Of a stretch of 48,056 bases of DNA, positions 1 to 6,593 are shown piece after piece. Position numbers and translations under genes: made by a program. Position 1 is the stretch's first letter; every line of letters starts with the position of its first letter. The DNA comes from Oscillospiraceae bacterium (GTDB lineage: Bacteria; Bacillota; Clostridia; Oscillospirales; Acutalibacteraceae). The notes under the pieces were generated by a model. That model worked only from the letters and a program-made list of their open reading frames with translations. It had not been told where the DNA came from and made no database searches. The stretch lies in contig SVPC01000011.1 in assembly GCA_015066095.1 (NCBI GenBank), forward strand, positions 1 to 48,056. The letters are read 5' to 3'.

Positions 1-48
1 CGCGTAAAATTAATTGGTCAATTAAAGGATTTTGTATTGATATATTAA
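1..48 (+). CDS. possible 3' end of a gene cut by the window edge
   Basis: Frame 1 is open from the window edge for 15 codons and ends in TAA at 46-48. The residues (RVKLIGQLKDFVLIY) look like a plausible C-terminus but are too few to identify. About 110 bp of AT-rich DNA and a strong terminator follow, as expected behind a gene. It could equally be non-coding. Confidence 0.2.
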   Translation, partial: RVKLIGQLKDFVLIY

Positions 49-162
49 CAAGCGTCATTTTTTTGCCAACTTTTTTCTTTGCATTCTCGTATTTGTATAA
101 TACATTAAGTTAAATAAAAGAAAAATCTCGGTTTTTAACCAGTTCTTTTTCGGACACGAATG

Positions 163-206
163 ACAAACGAAAATCCGTTCACGAAAGTGGACGGATTTTT
201 GTTTGT
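163..206 (+). terminator. strong intrinsic terminator, probably bidirectional
   Basis: A long stem pairs ACAAACGAAAATCCGTTC (163-180) with GGACGGATTTTTGTTTGT (189-206) around the loop ACGAAAGT. T-rich or A-rich flanks on both sides would let it work on either strand. It probably ends the gene lying off the left edge. Confidence 0.7.
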
Positions 207-271
207 ATCATTTACTATTCATTTTTCATCATTCATTATTCATTAACAGGGAACGGATTTTCGAACATTAA

Positions 272-382
272 CACAGGGGACGGTTCTCTGTGTTGTGTCT
301 ATAAGACAAATTTGCAGATTAACAGGTGTGAGTTTTGGGACTGTGAGAAAATTCTAAAGTGCACAGAGAACCGCCCCCTGTG
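272..382. repeat. REP-like inverted repeat pair
   Basis: A 21-bp segment at 272-292 (CACAGGGGACGG...) recurs in reverse complement at 362-382 with one mismatch. Each arm is itself nearly palindromic (CACAG...CTGTG). The arms are about 70 bp apart. Similar short phrases are scattered between genes in many Clostridia and resemble REP elements moved by Y1-type RAYT transposases; that link is inferred, and no transposase gene is in the window. Confidence 0.55.
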
Positions 383-434
383 CACCCCCCTGTGCACCCC
401 CCTGTGCACCCCCCCTGTGCACCCCCCTGTGCAC
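374..434 (+). repeat. short tandem repeat, 12-13 bp unit
   Basis: The unit CCCCCCTGTGCA repeats without spacers. The palindrome GTGCAC (an ApaLI site) occurs at 380, 392, 404, 417 and 429, giving periods of 12, 12, 13 and 12 bp. The array starts inside the second REP-like arm, so it probably grew by slippage from the end of that arm. Confidence 0.85.
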
Positions 435-438
435 TAGG

Positions 439-470
439 AAAACGTCCATTTTTTTGGGCGTTTTTTTCGT
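439..470 (+). terminator. intrinsic terminator with no upstream gene
   Basis: AAAACGTCC (439-447) pairs with GGGCGTTTT (456-464) around a T-rich loop, followed by a run of seven T. No gene ends just upstream, so it may terminate an untranslated transcript through the repeats or be part of the repeat element. Confidence 0.5.
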
Positions 471-599
471 TTTTAAGACGTTTTTTATGCCAAATGGGTG
501 AGTTTGACCGAAAAACGCTCTTGAAACATAAAAATATACAAGTTTGAATCTTAAAATGATGTTTTAAATATAAAATATGCAACTTTGAACAAATGCCTA

Positions 600-628
600 T
601 TTAAATGAATCGAAAAGTATGATATAAT
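600..628 (+). promoter_or_regulatory. weak sigma-A-like promoter before the histidine kinase
   Basis: A good -10 box TATAAT sits at 623-628, and 17 bp upstream is a poor -35 TTTAAA (600-605). The leader to the start codon would be about 85 nt and contains a TATATATATATATC tract. The poor -35 would suit an activator-dependent promoter, which is an inference. Confidence 0.35.
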
Positions 629-720
629 TTAAATATGAGTGAGAGAGAACTATATATATATATCAAGGTATAACGTTTGTAGATAATTTCGTGAAAAAAT
701 ATCTGAGATAAGGAGTTGAG

Positions 721-2568
721 ATGATGGGAGAAAAACAAACCAAGTTTCGTTTTTTTAATTCAACAACACTAAAGATAGTTGGAGCTGTACTGATAATTTT
801 CTTGGCAATTGCTCTGTTGTGGCACGGCAATGCAAACAGTATGCAAGCTATGCCTGCTTTGGTGGCTAGGGTATATTTCGACGGTGAGTACCGTATTGCC
901 GACGGTGAGTGGCAGAAAATTGTAAAAGGGAATCATATTTCTTCTACTGAAGGAGATGTGACCCTGCGAGGCAATTTCCATATGCTCACACCGGATGGTG
1001 AGTATGTTGGCATTTACAGTGACAACATTCCGATTGCTCTTTATACAAATCATATTAATCTGACGTTTTATGAGGGCAAAAATGAGCCATTTATAACAGA
1101 TGTGGAAAATCCTTTATACGGAGATTCTGCTTGTCACGAGGATTGGACTGCTTATGTGCTTACAAGCGGAAGCGAAGAGCCGATCGAGATTCTTATTCAT
1201 AATCCCCATAGTTTTGGTAACGAAACCGCCATTGACGAGATGCTGTCCCGCACGGCTTTATGGACGGATATTGAGTTTGAAAAAGGCGTTTTTGAAAGTG
1301 GGAAAACCCAAAGAGATATCGGTTTATTGTTTGCTATCATTTCTCTTATCGTTTTAGGAACGGCTTTGTTCTCAACACTGATACATATAAAAAACAGTAA
1401 GATTCTTTGGTTGTTCGGCATCGTAATTTTGTTCGCCGGCACATACCTGTCTTATAGTGCAGAAGGCGTTTCCTTCTGGAGCGAATCCGTTGTATCCAAT
1501 ACGACGATTTTGGGCTGCTCAATGATGTTCTATATGCTCTTCCTTTATATTGCGCTTGTGCACTTTCTGAAAGGTACGAAAACAATTGGTACAATCACCG
1601 TTGTTCTTCTCGGTTTTGTTAACGCAGTGCTTCTTGTTTTGCCTATCTTAACGGATATGTTGTTTTATAATTTGTGGCTTTACTGGGCTGCTGCGCAAAT
1701 TCTTGCAAACATCATTCTTCTTGGTTGCCTTATACGAGAGTTCTTTGTTACAAAAGGAAAAGAGCGATGGATTTATATCGGTTCGATTTTGCCGCTTATC
1801 TCTTTCGGCTTTGATGTTATTATGACAGACCTTGGATTATGGAAGGGCGGACTTGCGTCTAAATACATTTTTGTTGTTTTCTTTATTGCTGCAATGGTTG
1901 CGGTGCTTAAAGTTATACCAAACAGCATCAACGCTCTGGCTTTAGCCAAAGAATTGGAAACCGAGAAAATCGTATTAAACGCTCAGCTTACCGAAAGCAG
2001 AGTTTCTACTATGATGAGTCAAATTCGTCCGCACTTTATTTATAATACTCTCGGCAGTATTGAACAGCTTTGTAATATTGAGCCACGGAAGGCAGGAGAA
2101 CTCGTTCATAATTTTGCGAAATATCTGAGAGGTAATTTCGGAGAACTGGATAATCCAAAACCGATTTTAATGTCGCAAGAAATGGAACACGTACACCATT
2201 ACATTAGTATTGAAAATGTGCGTTTTCCGGATATGACCTTCTCATTTGAGATGAATTCAGACGATTTTCATATTCCTGCACTTACCATTCAGCCAATTGT
2301 AGAAAATGCGATCAAACATGGACTTATGAAATTGCAAAAAGGCGGTACAATCCGTGTAATCTCCTATGAGACCGATACCCATTACTGCGTTACGGTGGAG
2401 GATGACGGTGTAGGCTTTGATACGGGTGTCTTGCTTGACGAAAGAAAACACGTGGGAATCCGTAATATTCGCGGAAGATTAAAGGCGATGGTAAATGGCA
2501 CCCTTGAAATCGAAAGCACTCAGGGTGTTGGCACCAAGGTCTTGATATCGATTCCTAAGGGGGCGTAA
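721..2568 (+). CDS. sensor histidine kinase, LytS/YehU type with multi-TM sensor
   Basis: Membrane sensor kinase of 615 residues. One N-terminal membrane helix (about 17-35) is followed by an extracytoplasmic domain (to about 195), then a block of seven predicted helices (about 200-415), an arrangement like 7TMR-DISM receptors. The cytoplasmic part is a His_kinase (LytS family) dimerisation/phosphoacceptor segment containing RPHFIYN, with the likely phosphorylated His at 438, then a GHKL ATPase with the N-box PIVENAIKHG and the G-boxes DDGVGFD and GIRNIRGR. AAGGAG at 710-715 is 5 nt from ATG 721 and 8 nt from ATG 724, so the second ATG may be the true start. The response regulator begins 3 nt after the stop, so the two are a co-translated two-component pair. 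The ligand is unknown. Confidence 0.88.
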   Translation: MMGEKQTKFRFFNSTTLKIVGAVLIIFLAIALLWHGNANSMQAMPALVARVYFDGEYRIADGEWQKIVKGNHISSTEGDVTLRGNFHMLTPDGEYVGIYSDNIPIALYTNHINLTFYEGKNEPFITDVENPLYGDSACHEDWTAYVLTSGSEEPIEILIHNPHSFGNETAIDEMLSRTALWTDIEFEKGVFESGKTQRDIGLLFAIISLIVLGTALFSTLIHIKNSKILWLFGIVILFAGTYLSYSAEGVSFWSESVVSNTTILGCSMMFYMLFLYIALVHFLKGTKTIGTITVVLLGFVNAVLLVLPILTDMLFYNLWLYWAAAQILANIILLGCLIREFFVTKGKERWIYIGSILPLISFGFDVIMTDLGLWKGGLASKYIFVVFFIAAMVAVLKVIPNSINALALAKELETEKIVLNAQLTESRVSTMMSQIRPHFIYNTLGSIEQLCNIEPRKAGELVHNFAKYLRGNFGELDNPKPILMSQEMEHVHHYISIENVRFPDMTFSFEMNSDDFHIPALTIQPIVENAIKHGLMKLQKGGTIRVISYETDTHYCVTVEDDGVGFDTGVLLDERKHVGIRNIRGRLKAMVNGTLEIESTQGVGTKVLISIPKGA

Positions 2569-2570
2569 TA

Positions 2571-3350
2571 ATGATTGCAATAGCAGTTGATGACGAAATA
2601 TTAATGCTTGGCGCTTTGGTAGCAGCAATTAAAGCTTCCCCCGATATCTCTGAAGTTTCTCAGTTTTCCGCCTGTGATGAGGCCCTTGCCTTTGTAAAAG
2701 AAAATTCGGTTGACGTTGCCTTTTTGGATATTAATATGCGTGGTATGGGTGGACTTGCACTTGCAGAAAAGATTTGCAGTGTCTGTCCCGATTGCAAAAT
2801 CGTATTTTGTACCGGATATGAGGAATATGCTATTCCAGCATTTAAGCTCCACGCTTCCGGATACTTAATGAAACCTGTATCGGCCAAAGATGTGCAGGTG
2901 GAGATTGATAATATCAAAGGCATTCGTCAAAGAGAAAAGCCACTTACCGTAAAATGCTTTGGTAATTTCGAGGTCTATGCTAAGGGAGAAAAGCTTACAT
3001 TCAAACGTTCAAAAACAAAAGAGTTGTTTGCCTTTTTGATTGACAGAAACGGTGCAGGGGTTAAGGTTGCGGAAATAGGGGTTGCACTCTGGGAAAACGA
3101 TAAAGAGCAAAAGAACCAAAACTATATCCATCAATTATTTCGTGATATGCGCCAAACCCTTGAAGCAATTGGTATGGAAGAAATTTTCGAGAGAAACAAC
3201 TATCTCTATTCTGTAAATCCCGAGAAAATTGATTGTGATTATTATAGTTATTTAAAAACCGGAAAGCCCGAATTTATCGGTGAGTATATGTCCCAGTACA
3301 GCTGGGCGGAAGGAACTTGCGGATTGCTTTGGGAGAGAAAATCTAAATAA
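2571..3350 (+). CDS. response regulator with SARP/OmpR-like winged-helix output
   Basis: Partner of the upstream kinase. The REC domain covers about residues 1-120 with the acidic pocket VDDE and phosphoacceptor Asp53 (FLDINM); FCTGYEEY carries the switch Thr and LMKPV the conserved Lys. The C-terminal half begins KPLTVKCFGNFEVY, the usual opening of a Trans_reg_C/SARP-type DNA-binding domain, and continues through FKRSKTKELFAFL and NYIHQLFRDMRQTL. The trailing BTAD-like helices are very short. This output differs from the LytTR domain most often paired with LytS-type kinases. A terminator follows at once, so the pair forms its own transcription unit. Confidence 0.85.
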   Translation: MIAIAVDDEILMLGALVAAIKASPDISEVSQFSACDEALAFVKENSVDVAFLDINMRGMGGLALAEKICSVCPDCKIVFCTGYEEYAIPAFKLHASGYLMKPVSAKDVQVEIDNIKGIRQREKPLTVKCFGNFEVYAKGEKLTFKRSKTKELFAFLIDRNGAGVKVAEIGVALWENDKEQKNQNYIHQLFRDMRQTLEAIGMEEIFERNNYLYSVNPEKIDCDYYSYLKTGKPEFIGEYMSQYSWAEGTCGLLWERKSK

Positions 3351-3361
3351 CAAGCTTGGAA

Positions 3362-3388
3362 AAAGCCGTCGTTTCGACGGCTTTTTTT
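3362..3388 (+). terminator. intrinsic terminator after the two-component pair
   Basis: A perfect stem AAAGCCGTCG (3362-3371) / CGACGGCTTT (3375-3384) with a 3-nt loop is followed by a T run. It lies 12 bp after the response-regulator stop. Confidence 0.9.
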
Positions 3389-3526
3389 ATTGGTTTGTAA
3401 GAGGTTTGTCATACCATAAAAGTTATAATAAAATGGAAAATAGACTAAGTGTCATGCTTGTTAAGGTTTTAATTTGTTGTTAGGGCAAAATAAAATAAAA
3501 AATTTTCTTTGAAAGGGCGAATTATC

Positions 3527-4207
3527 ATGATTAAAAACAGAACAGCGCAATTAATTTATCAAACCATTTACCTTACACTTGGGCTTGTTGGTTTTGTTGC
3601 AAGCCTTGGAATCTTTGACAACATCAATACGATTCGTTGGGATTTCTACGTTCACTTTACTAACATCAGCAATTTTCTGTGCATTGGTGTTATGCTTACT
3701 GCGCTTATTCAAACGGCAAAGAAGAAAGAAGACAGCTTTGTTTCTGCTGCTCCTGTTCTCAAGTTTATCGGAATGCTCGGCATTTTGCTTACTTTCCTTG
3801 TGTTCAATATTATGCTCGCCGGCGCTGAAGGTCGTGATCCCCAGGCAAACTGGCGTATCGGCAGCCTGTGCTTCCACGTAGTTCTTCCTATTATGTACAT
3901 AGCTGACTGGTTCTTATTCTATGAGCGTAAAAACGCTAAGTGGTATTATCCCATCGCTTCTATTGCATTCCCGCTTGTTTATGTAATTTTCCTTCTTGTT
4001 CAGGCGATTATTTTGAAGTTCGATTCTTCTATCCTTATTCCTACTACAACCACGCCCCTTATCTACCCTTACTTCTTTGTAAACCTTGATACTCAAGGTG
4101 TTTACGGTGTTCTTATGTGGATAGGCATTCTTTCTGTGGCATTTGTCGTAGTGGGATTCTTGTTCTTTGGACTTGATAAACTTCGCAAGAAAAAATTTGA
4201 TAAATAA
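3527..4207 (+). CDS. Pr6Pr family integral membrane protein
   Basis: A 226-residue protein that is nearly all membrane helices (six or seven). Features typical of the Pr6Pr family are visible: YVHFTNISNFLC near the start, HVVLPIMYIADWFLFYERK in the middle, and a conserved YPYFFVN segment before the last helices. The family has no firmly known function. ATG 3527 is preferred over the in-frame TTG 3509 because GAAAGGG at 3511-3517 is a ribosome site placed for the ATG. The next small membrane gene follows 18 nt later with its own AAGGAG, so the two are probably co-transcribed. Confidence 0.75.
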   Translation: MIKNRTAQLIYQTIYLTLGLVGFVASLGIFDNINTIRWDFYVHFTNISNFLCIGVMLTALIQTAKKKEDSFVSAAPVLKFIGMLGILLTFLVFNIMLAGAEGRDPQANWRIGSLCFHVVLPIMYIADWFLFYERKNAKWYYPIASIAFPLVYVIFLLVQAIILKFDSSILIPTTTTPLIYPYFFVNLDTQGVYGVLMWIGILSVAFVVVGFLFFGLDKLRKKKFDK

Positions 4208-4225
4208 GAAAAGGAGAAAACTGTT

Positions 4226-4564
4226 ATGAAAAAAGATTTGATTTTTACTCCTACTATGTTGCTTATTGGTGTTCTGCTGTTTTTACTTAGAGCAACCGGT
4301 ATGACTGCACATATTGCTATTTCTGTAGTCGGTATTTTGGTTTTGATTGCCTATACCGTTTTAACCAAAAAGGACTGGAAAATTCCTGCACTTGAAATTA
4401 TTATGAGGGCGTTTTACGGTATAGCTTTGATTACCGGTATTGTGATTATGAATGTTCATGGCATTGCCGCACTTTCCGTCATCCATAAAGCAAGTGCTGT
4501 TTTGTTTATGGCATTGATTATCGTTTTATTTATCCATAAGGCGGTAACAAATAAAAAGGCTTAA
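4226..4564 (+). CDS. small four-helix membrane protein of unknown function
   Basis: 112 residues, with about four hydrophobic helices separated by short charged loops (TKKDWKIP, HKAVTNKK). Histidines lie near helix ends (HIAIS, NVHGIAAL, VIHKASA, FIHKAV), which is reminiscent of small haem-binding membrane proteins, but no motif is decisive. It follows the Pr6Pr gene at a short distance with a clear AAGGAG site and is probably in the same operon. Confidence 0.7.
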   Translation: MKKDLIFTPTMLLIGVLLFLLRATGMTAHIAISVVGILVLIAYTVLTKKDWKIPALEIIMRAFYGIALITGIVIMNVHGIAALSVIHKASAVLFMALIIVLFIHKAVTNKKA

Positions 4565-4599
4565 TTTTTAGTTCAAGATATGTTGTATATGGTGTAGAT

Positions 4600-5268
4600 A
4601 TGGATAAATTAGTAAGAAAAATTGAAATTCCGCTTGCAAAGAAAGCCATAGAGAAAGCGGGACTATATATTGTACAGAAAAAGGATCTGGCTCGTTTGGC
4701 TGAGGTTGCGGCTGACGCCTATCAGGATTACCCATTGCACAATTGGTTCACTAAGGGTAAATACGACGAAAAGGCTTCCAAGCTGATTATGCAGATTTCT
4801 CTTAAAACTATGACGGAGGATGCAGTAATTTACGCCGATAGTGAAGAAATTAACGGTTTTGCGGTTTGGCTGCCCTTTGGTTTTACGGGCAGCAAAACCC
4901 TTCCGTTTCTAATGAATGGCGGGCTGAGCCTGATACTGCACTCAGGCCTTGGTATTATCGGTAGACTTTTAACCTACGAAACCTATGCAATGAATTTGAA
5001 AAAAGAGTTTACCGAAAATTACGATTGGTACTTATATAATCTTTCCATTAAAAAAGATTCGCAAGGCAAGGGTATTGCCAGTAAATTGATGCGTCCTATG
5101 CTACAGTTTTGCGATGACGAACGTATGGTGGCCTATCTGGAAACCAACAAAGAGGCAAACGTTGGACTTTATCGGCATTATGGGTTTGATCTAGTGAAAG
5201 AAGAGCAAATCCCGAAAAGCACCGTCACGCATTATGCGATGGTGAGAGAGCCGATTTATAAAGAATAA
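4600..5268 (+). CDS. GNAT family N-acetyltransferase
   Basis: 222 residues. The acetyl-CoA-binding core is seen near residues 145-170: NLSIKKDSQGKGIASKLM contains the conserved Q-x-x-G-x-A pyrophosphate loop and follows the beta-4 strand (WYLYNLSI). The C-terminal YLETNKEANVGLYRHYGFD is the usual GNAT motif B. The substrate cannot be told from sequence. No strong SD precedes ATG 4600. The gene sits 35 nt behind the small membrane gene and is likely transcribed with it. Confidence 0.85.
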   Translation: MDKLVRKIEIPLAKKAIEKAGLYIVQKKDLARLAEVAADAYQDYPLHNWFTKGKYDEKASKLIMQISLKTMTEDAVIYADSEEINGFAVWLPFGFTGSKTLPFLMNGGLSLILHSGLGIIGRLLTYETYAMNLKKEFTENYDWYLYNLSIKKDSQGKGIASKLMRPMLQFCDDERMVAYLETNKEANVGLYRHYGFDLVKEEQIPKSTVTHYAMVREPIYKE

Positions 5269-5362
5269 CAATTTGATAGTTTCCGACTTTACAGATACCT
5301 ATGCTGCAGAAGAAAAATAATTTAATATCGAAAACCGGTTAAATAAAATGGAGGCAAATAAA

Positions 5363-5590
5363 ATGAAAAAAGAAAAGAAAGAATTGATTAAAAAGTTCAA
5401 GGTAGTAATTGAAGATTTATTGGATAACTACGAAGAATATACAGACGAAGAAAAAGCACAAATCAAAGAAATCTTCCAAAAAGTTGCGGATCTAAATGCA
5501 ATTTTAGATAAATACGATATTGATGTAAAACTTGACTGGGAAGAATACTCAGCAGCTTATTGCCATTTTTTTGGTATGATGCTTTATTGA
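5363..5590 (+). CDS. small charged protein of unknown function
   Basis: 75 residues, rich in Lys and Glu, predicted mostly helical (EELIKK-type repeats, DNYEEYTDEEKAQIKEIFQKVADL), ending in the aromatic stretch YSAAYCHFFGMML. ATG 5363 is chosen because TGGAGGC (5349-5355) is a good ribosome site 7 nt upstream; an upstream in-frame ATG at 5348 overlaps that site. I recognise no family. It lies 34 nt before the 319-residue membrane-anchored protein and may be co-expressed with it. Confidence 0.65.
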   Translation: MKKEKKELIKKFKVVIEDLLDNYEEYTDEEKAQIKEIFQKVADLNAILDKYDIDVKLDWEEYSAAYCHFFGMMLY

Positions 5591-5624
5591 TAAATAGACA
5601 ATTATATAGAAAGGAGCTTTGATA

Positions 5625-6584
5625 ATGCCAAAAAAACAAAAAAAGTTTGCCGATGACGGCTGGGCTATTTGGGTAGATGGTGATGATACAAGTACGGTCT
5701 ATATTAACGATTGGCTTAATCCAAAAGGAAAATGCCATGTAGATATAGCAGTTCGTATACGAGGCATAAAATCCAGCAAGTTTTTACATGTTTATGTCCC
5801 GTTTGTTGTTTCTCGGGATGAAATTGAAGATGTATCTTTGCTTTTTAACGATACAAAAATTTTGCAGGCAACCTTTAGTGCAGCCTGCATTGTAGACTAC
5901 AAAAAAAATGAGCATACTTCGGAGATAGCGTATAACGGAAAGACGGTAGATATTGTACATATCAGTACCTTGGAATATGAAATCGTGGCGTTATCAACCG
6001 GTACACTAATCAGTGTTGATTTGGATAAATTAAAAGCTACACTTGATAACGATGAGGCTTATTTCATTTGGCGTATGCCACATAAATCATTGGACGAAAT
6101 TTTTAAACCACGCGTAGATGTTGGAAATGCAATGAGCAGACTTAGGGATTTGATTACAACTCCTGTAGTTTCGGAAAAATACGGTTACTCTATTCGCATT
6201 AACGAAGCAAGACTTTTGCCGGAAGAGATTACAAGAATCGGTATATTCCACCGTCAAAAATTAAAGAAAGCGGTTATTACCCTTTCTATTGATGAAAGTT
6301 ATGAACTTAATGACGGGGGTTGCTATCGAATTCGTCGCTTGGAAGAAAATTTATATAAAGACTATCTTCCAAAGAGTTATAAACACGAGGATGTTATCAC
6401 CTATCAATGGAATCAAAATCGAGAGCATAACCAGCAAGGACAATTTAATTTCTATTATAACCTATCGAAGGATTCGGTAAGTAAAAGCAGTATGTTTTTG
6501 TATATGGTCCTTCTTTTGGCGATTAGTATTTTTGGCGATCTTTTAGCAGAGTTAGTTAAAACCTTGATACGCATGTTTATATAA
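5625..6584 (+). CDS. unrecognised protein with a C-terminal membrane anchor
   Basis: 319 residues. The first 280 or so are soluble and mixed alpha/beta, with no motif I know. A single hydrophobic helix near the C-terminus (MFLYMVLLLAISIFGDLL) would anchor it, possibly as a tail-anchored protein with its bulk in the cytoplasm. ATG 5625 has AAGGAG at 5611-5616 with 8 nt spacing. Its stop is only 9 nt before the sensor-phosphatase start, so it is probably the first or second gene of the partner-switching operon and could be a regulator or target of it (inferred from position only). Confidence 0.75.
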   Translation: MPKKQKKFADDGWAIWVDGDDTSTVYINDWLNPKGKCHVDIAVRIRGIKSSKFLHVYVPFVVSRDEIEDVSLLFNDTKILQATFSAACIVDYKKNEHTSEIAYNGKTVDIVHISTLEYEIVALSTGTLISVDLDKLKATLDNDEAYFIWRMPHKSLDEIFKPRVDVGNAMSRLRDLITTPVVSEKYGYSIRINEARLLPEEITRIGIFHRQKLKKAVITLSIDESYELNDGGCYRIRRLEENLYKDYLPKSYKHEDVITYQWNQNREHNQQGQFNFYYNLSKDSVSKSSMFLYMVLLLAISIFGDLLAELVKTLIRMFI

Positions 6585-6593
6585 AGGGGTGGT

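Larger units (their letters stand above)
49..720. other. gene-poor region with terminators and repeats
   Basis: No convincing gene lies here. Open frames across 319-582 and 359-547 run through a CCCCCCTGTGCA tandem repeat and translate to Pro/His-rich or Gly/Cys-rich low-complexity peptides, so they are rejected. The stretch holds two intrinsic terminators (163-206 and 439-470), an ATTCATT-rich tract (213-244), a REP-like inverted repeat (272-292 with 362-382), a tandem repeat (374-434) and a weak promoter for the kinase gene at 721. Confidence 0.6.

Noticed and set aside
359-434. Tandem repeats resembling a CRISPR array
   Set aside because: Units are 12-13 bp and directly joined with no spacers, and there are no cas genes; this is a simple short tandem repeat.
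319-582. Open frames of 87 and 62 codons across the repeat region on both strands
   Set aside because: They exist because the repeat is free of stop codons in these frames; the products are low-complexity and lack ribosome sites.
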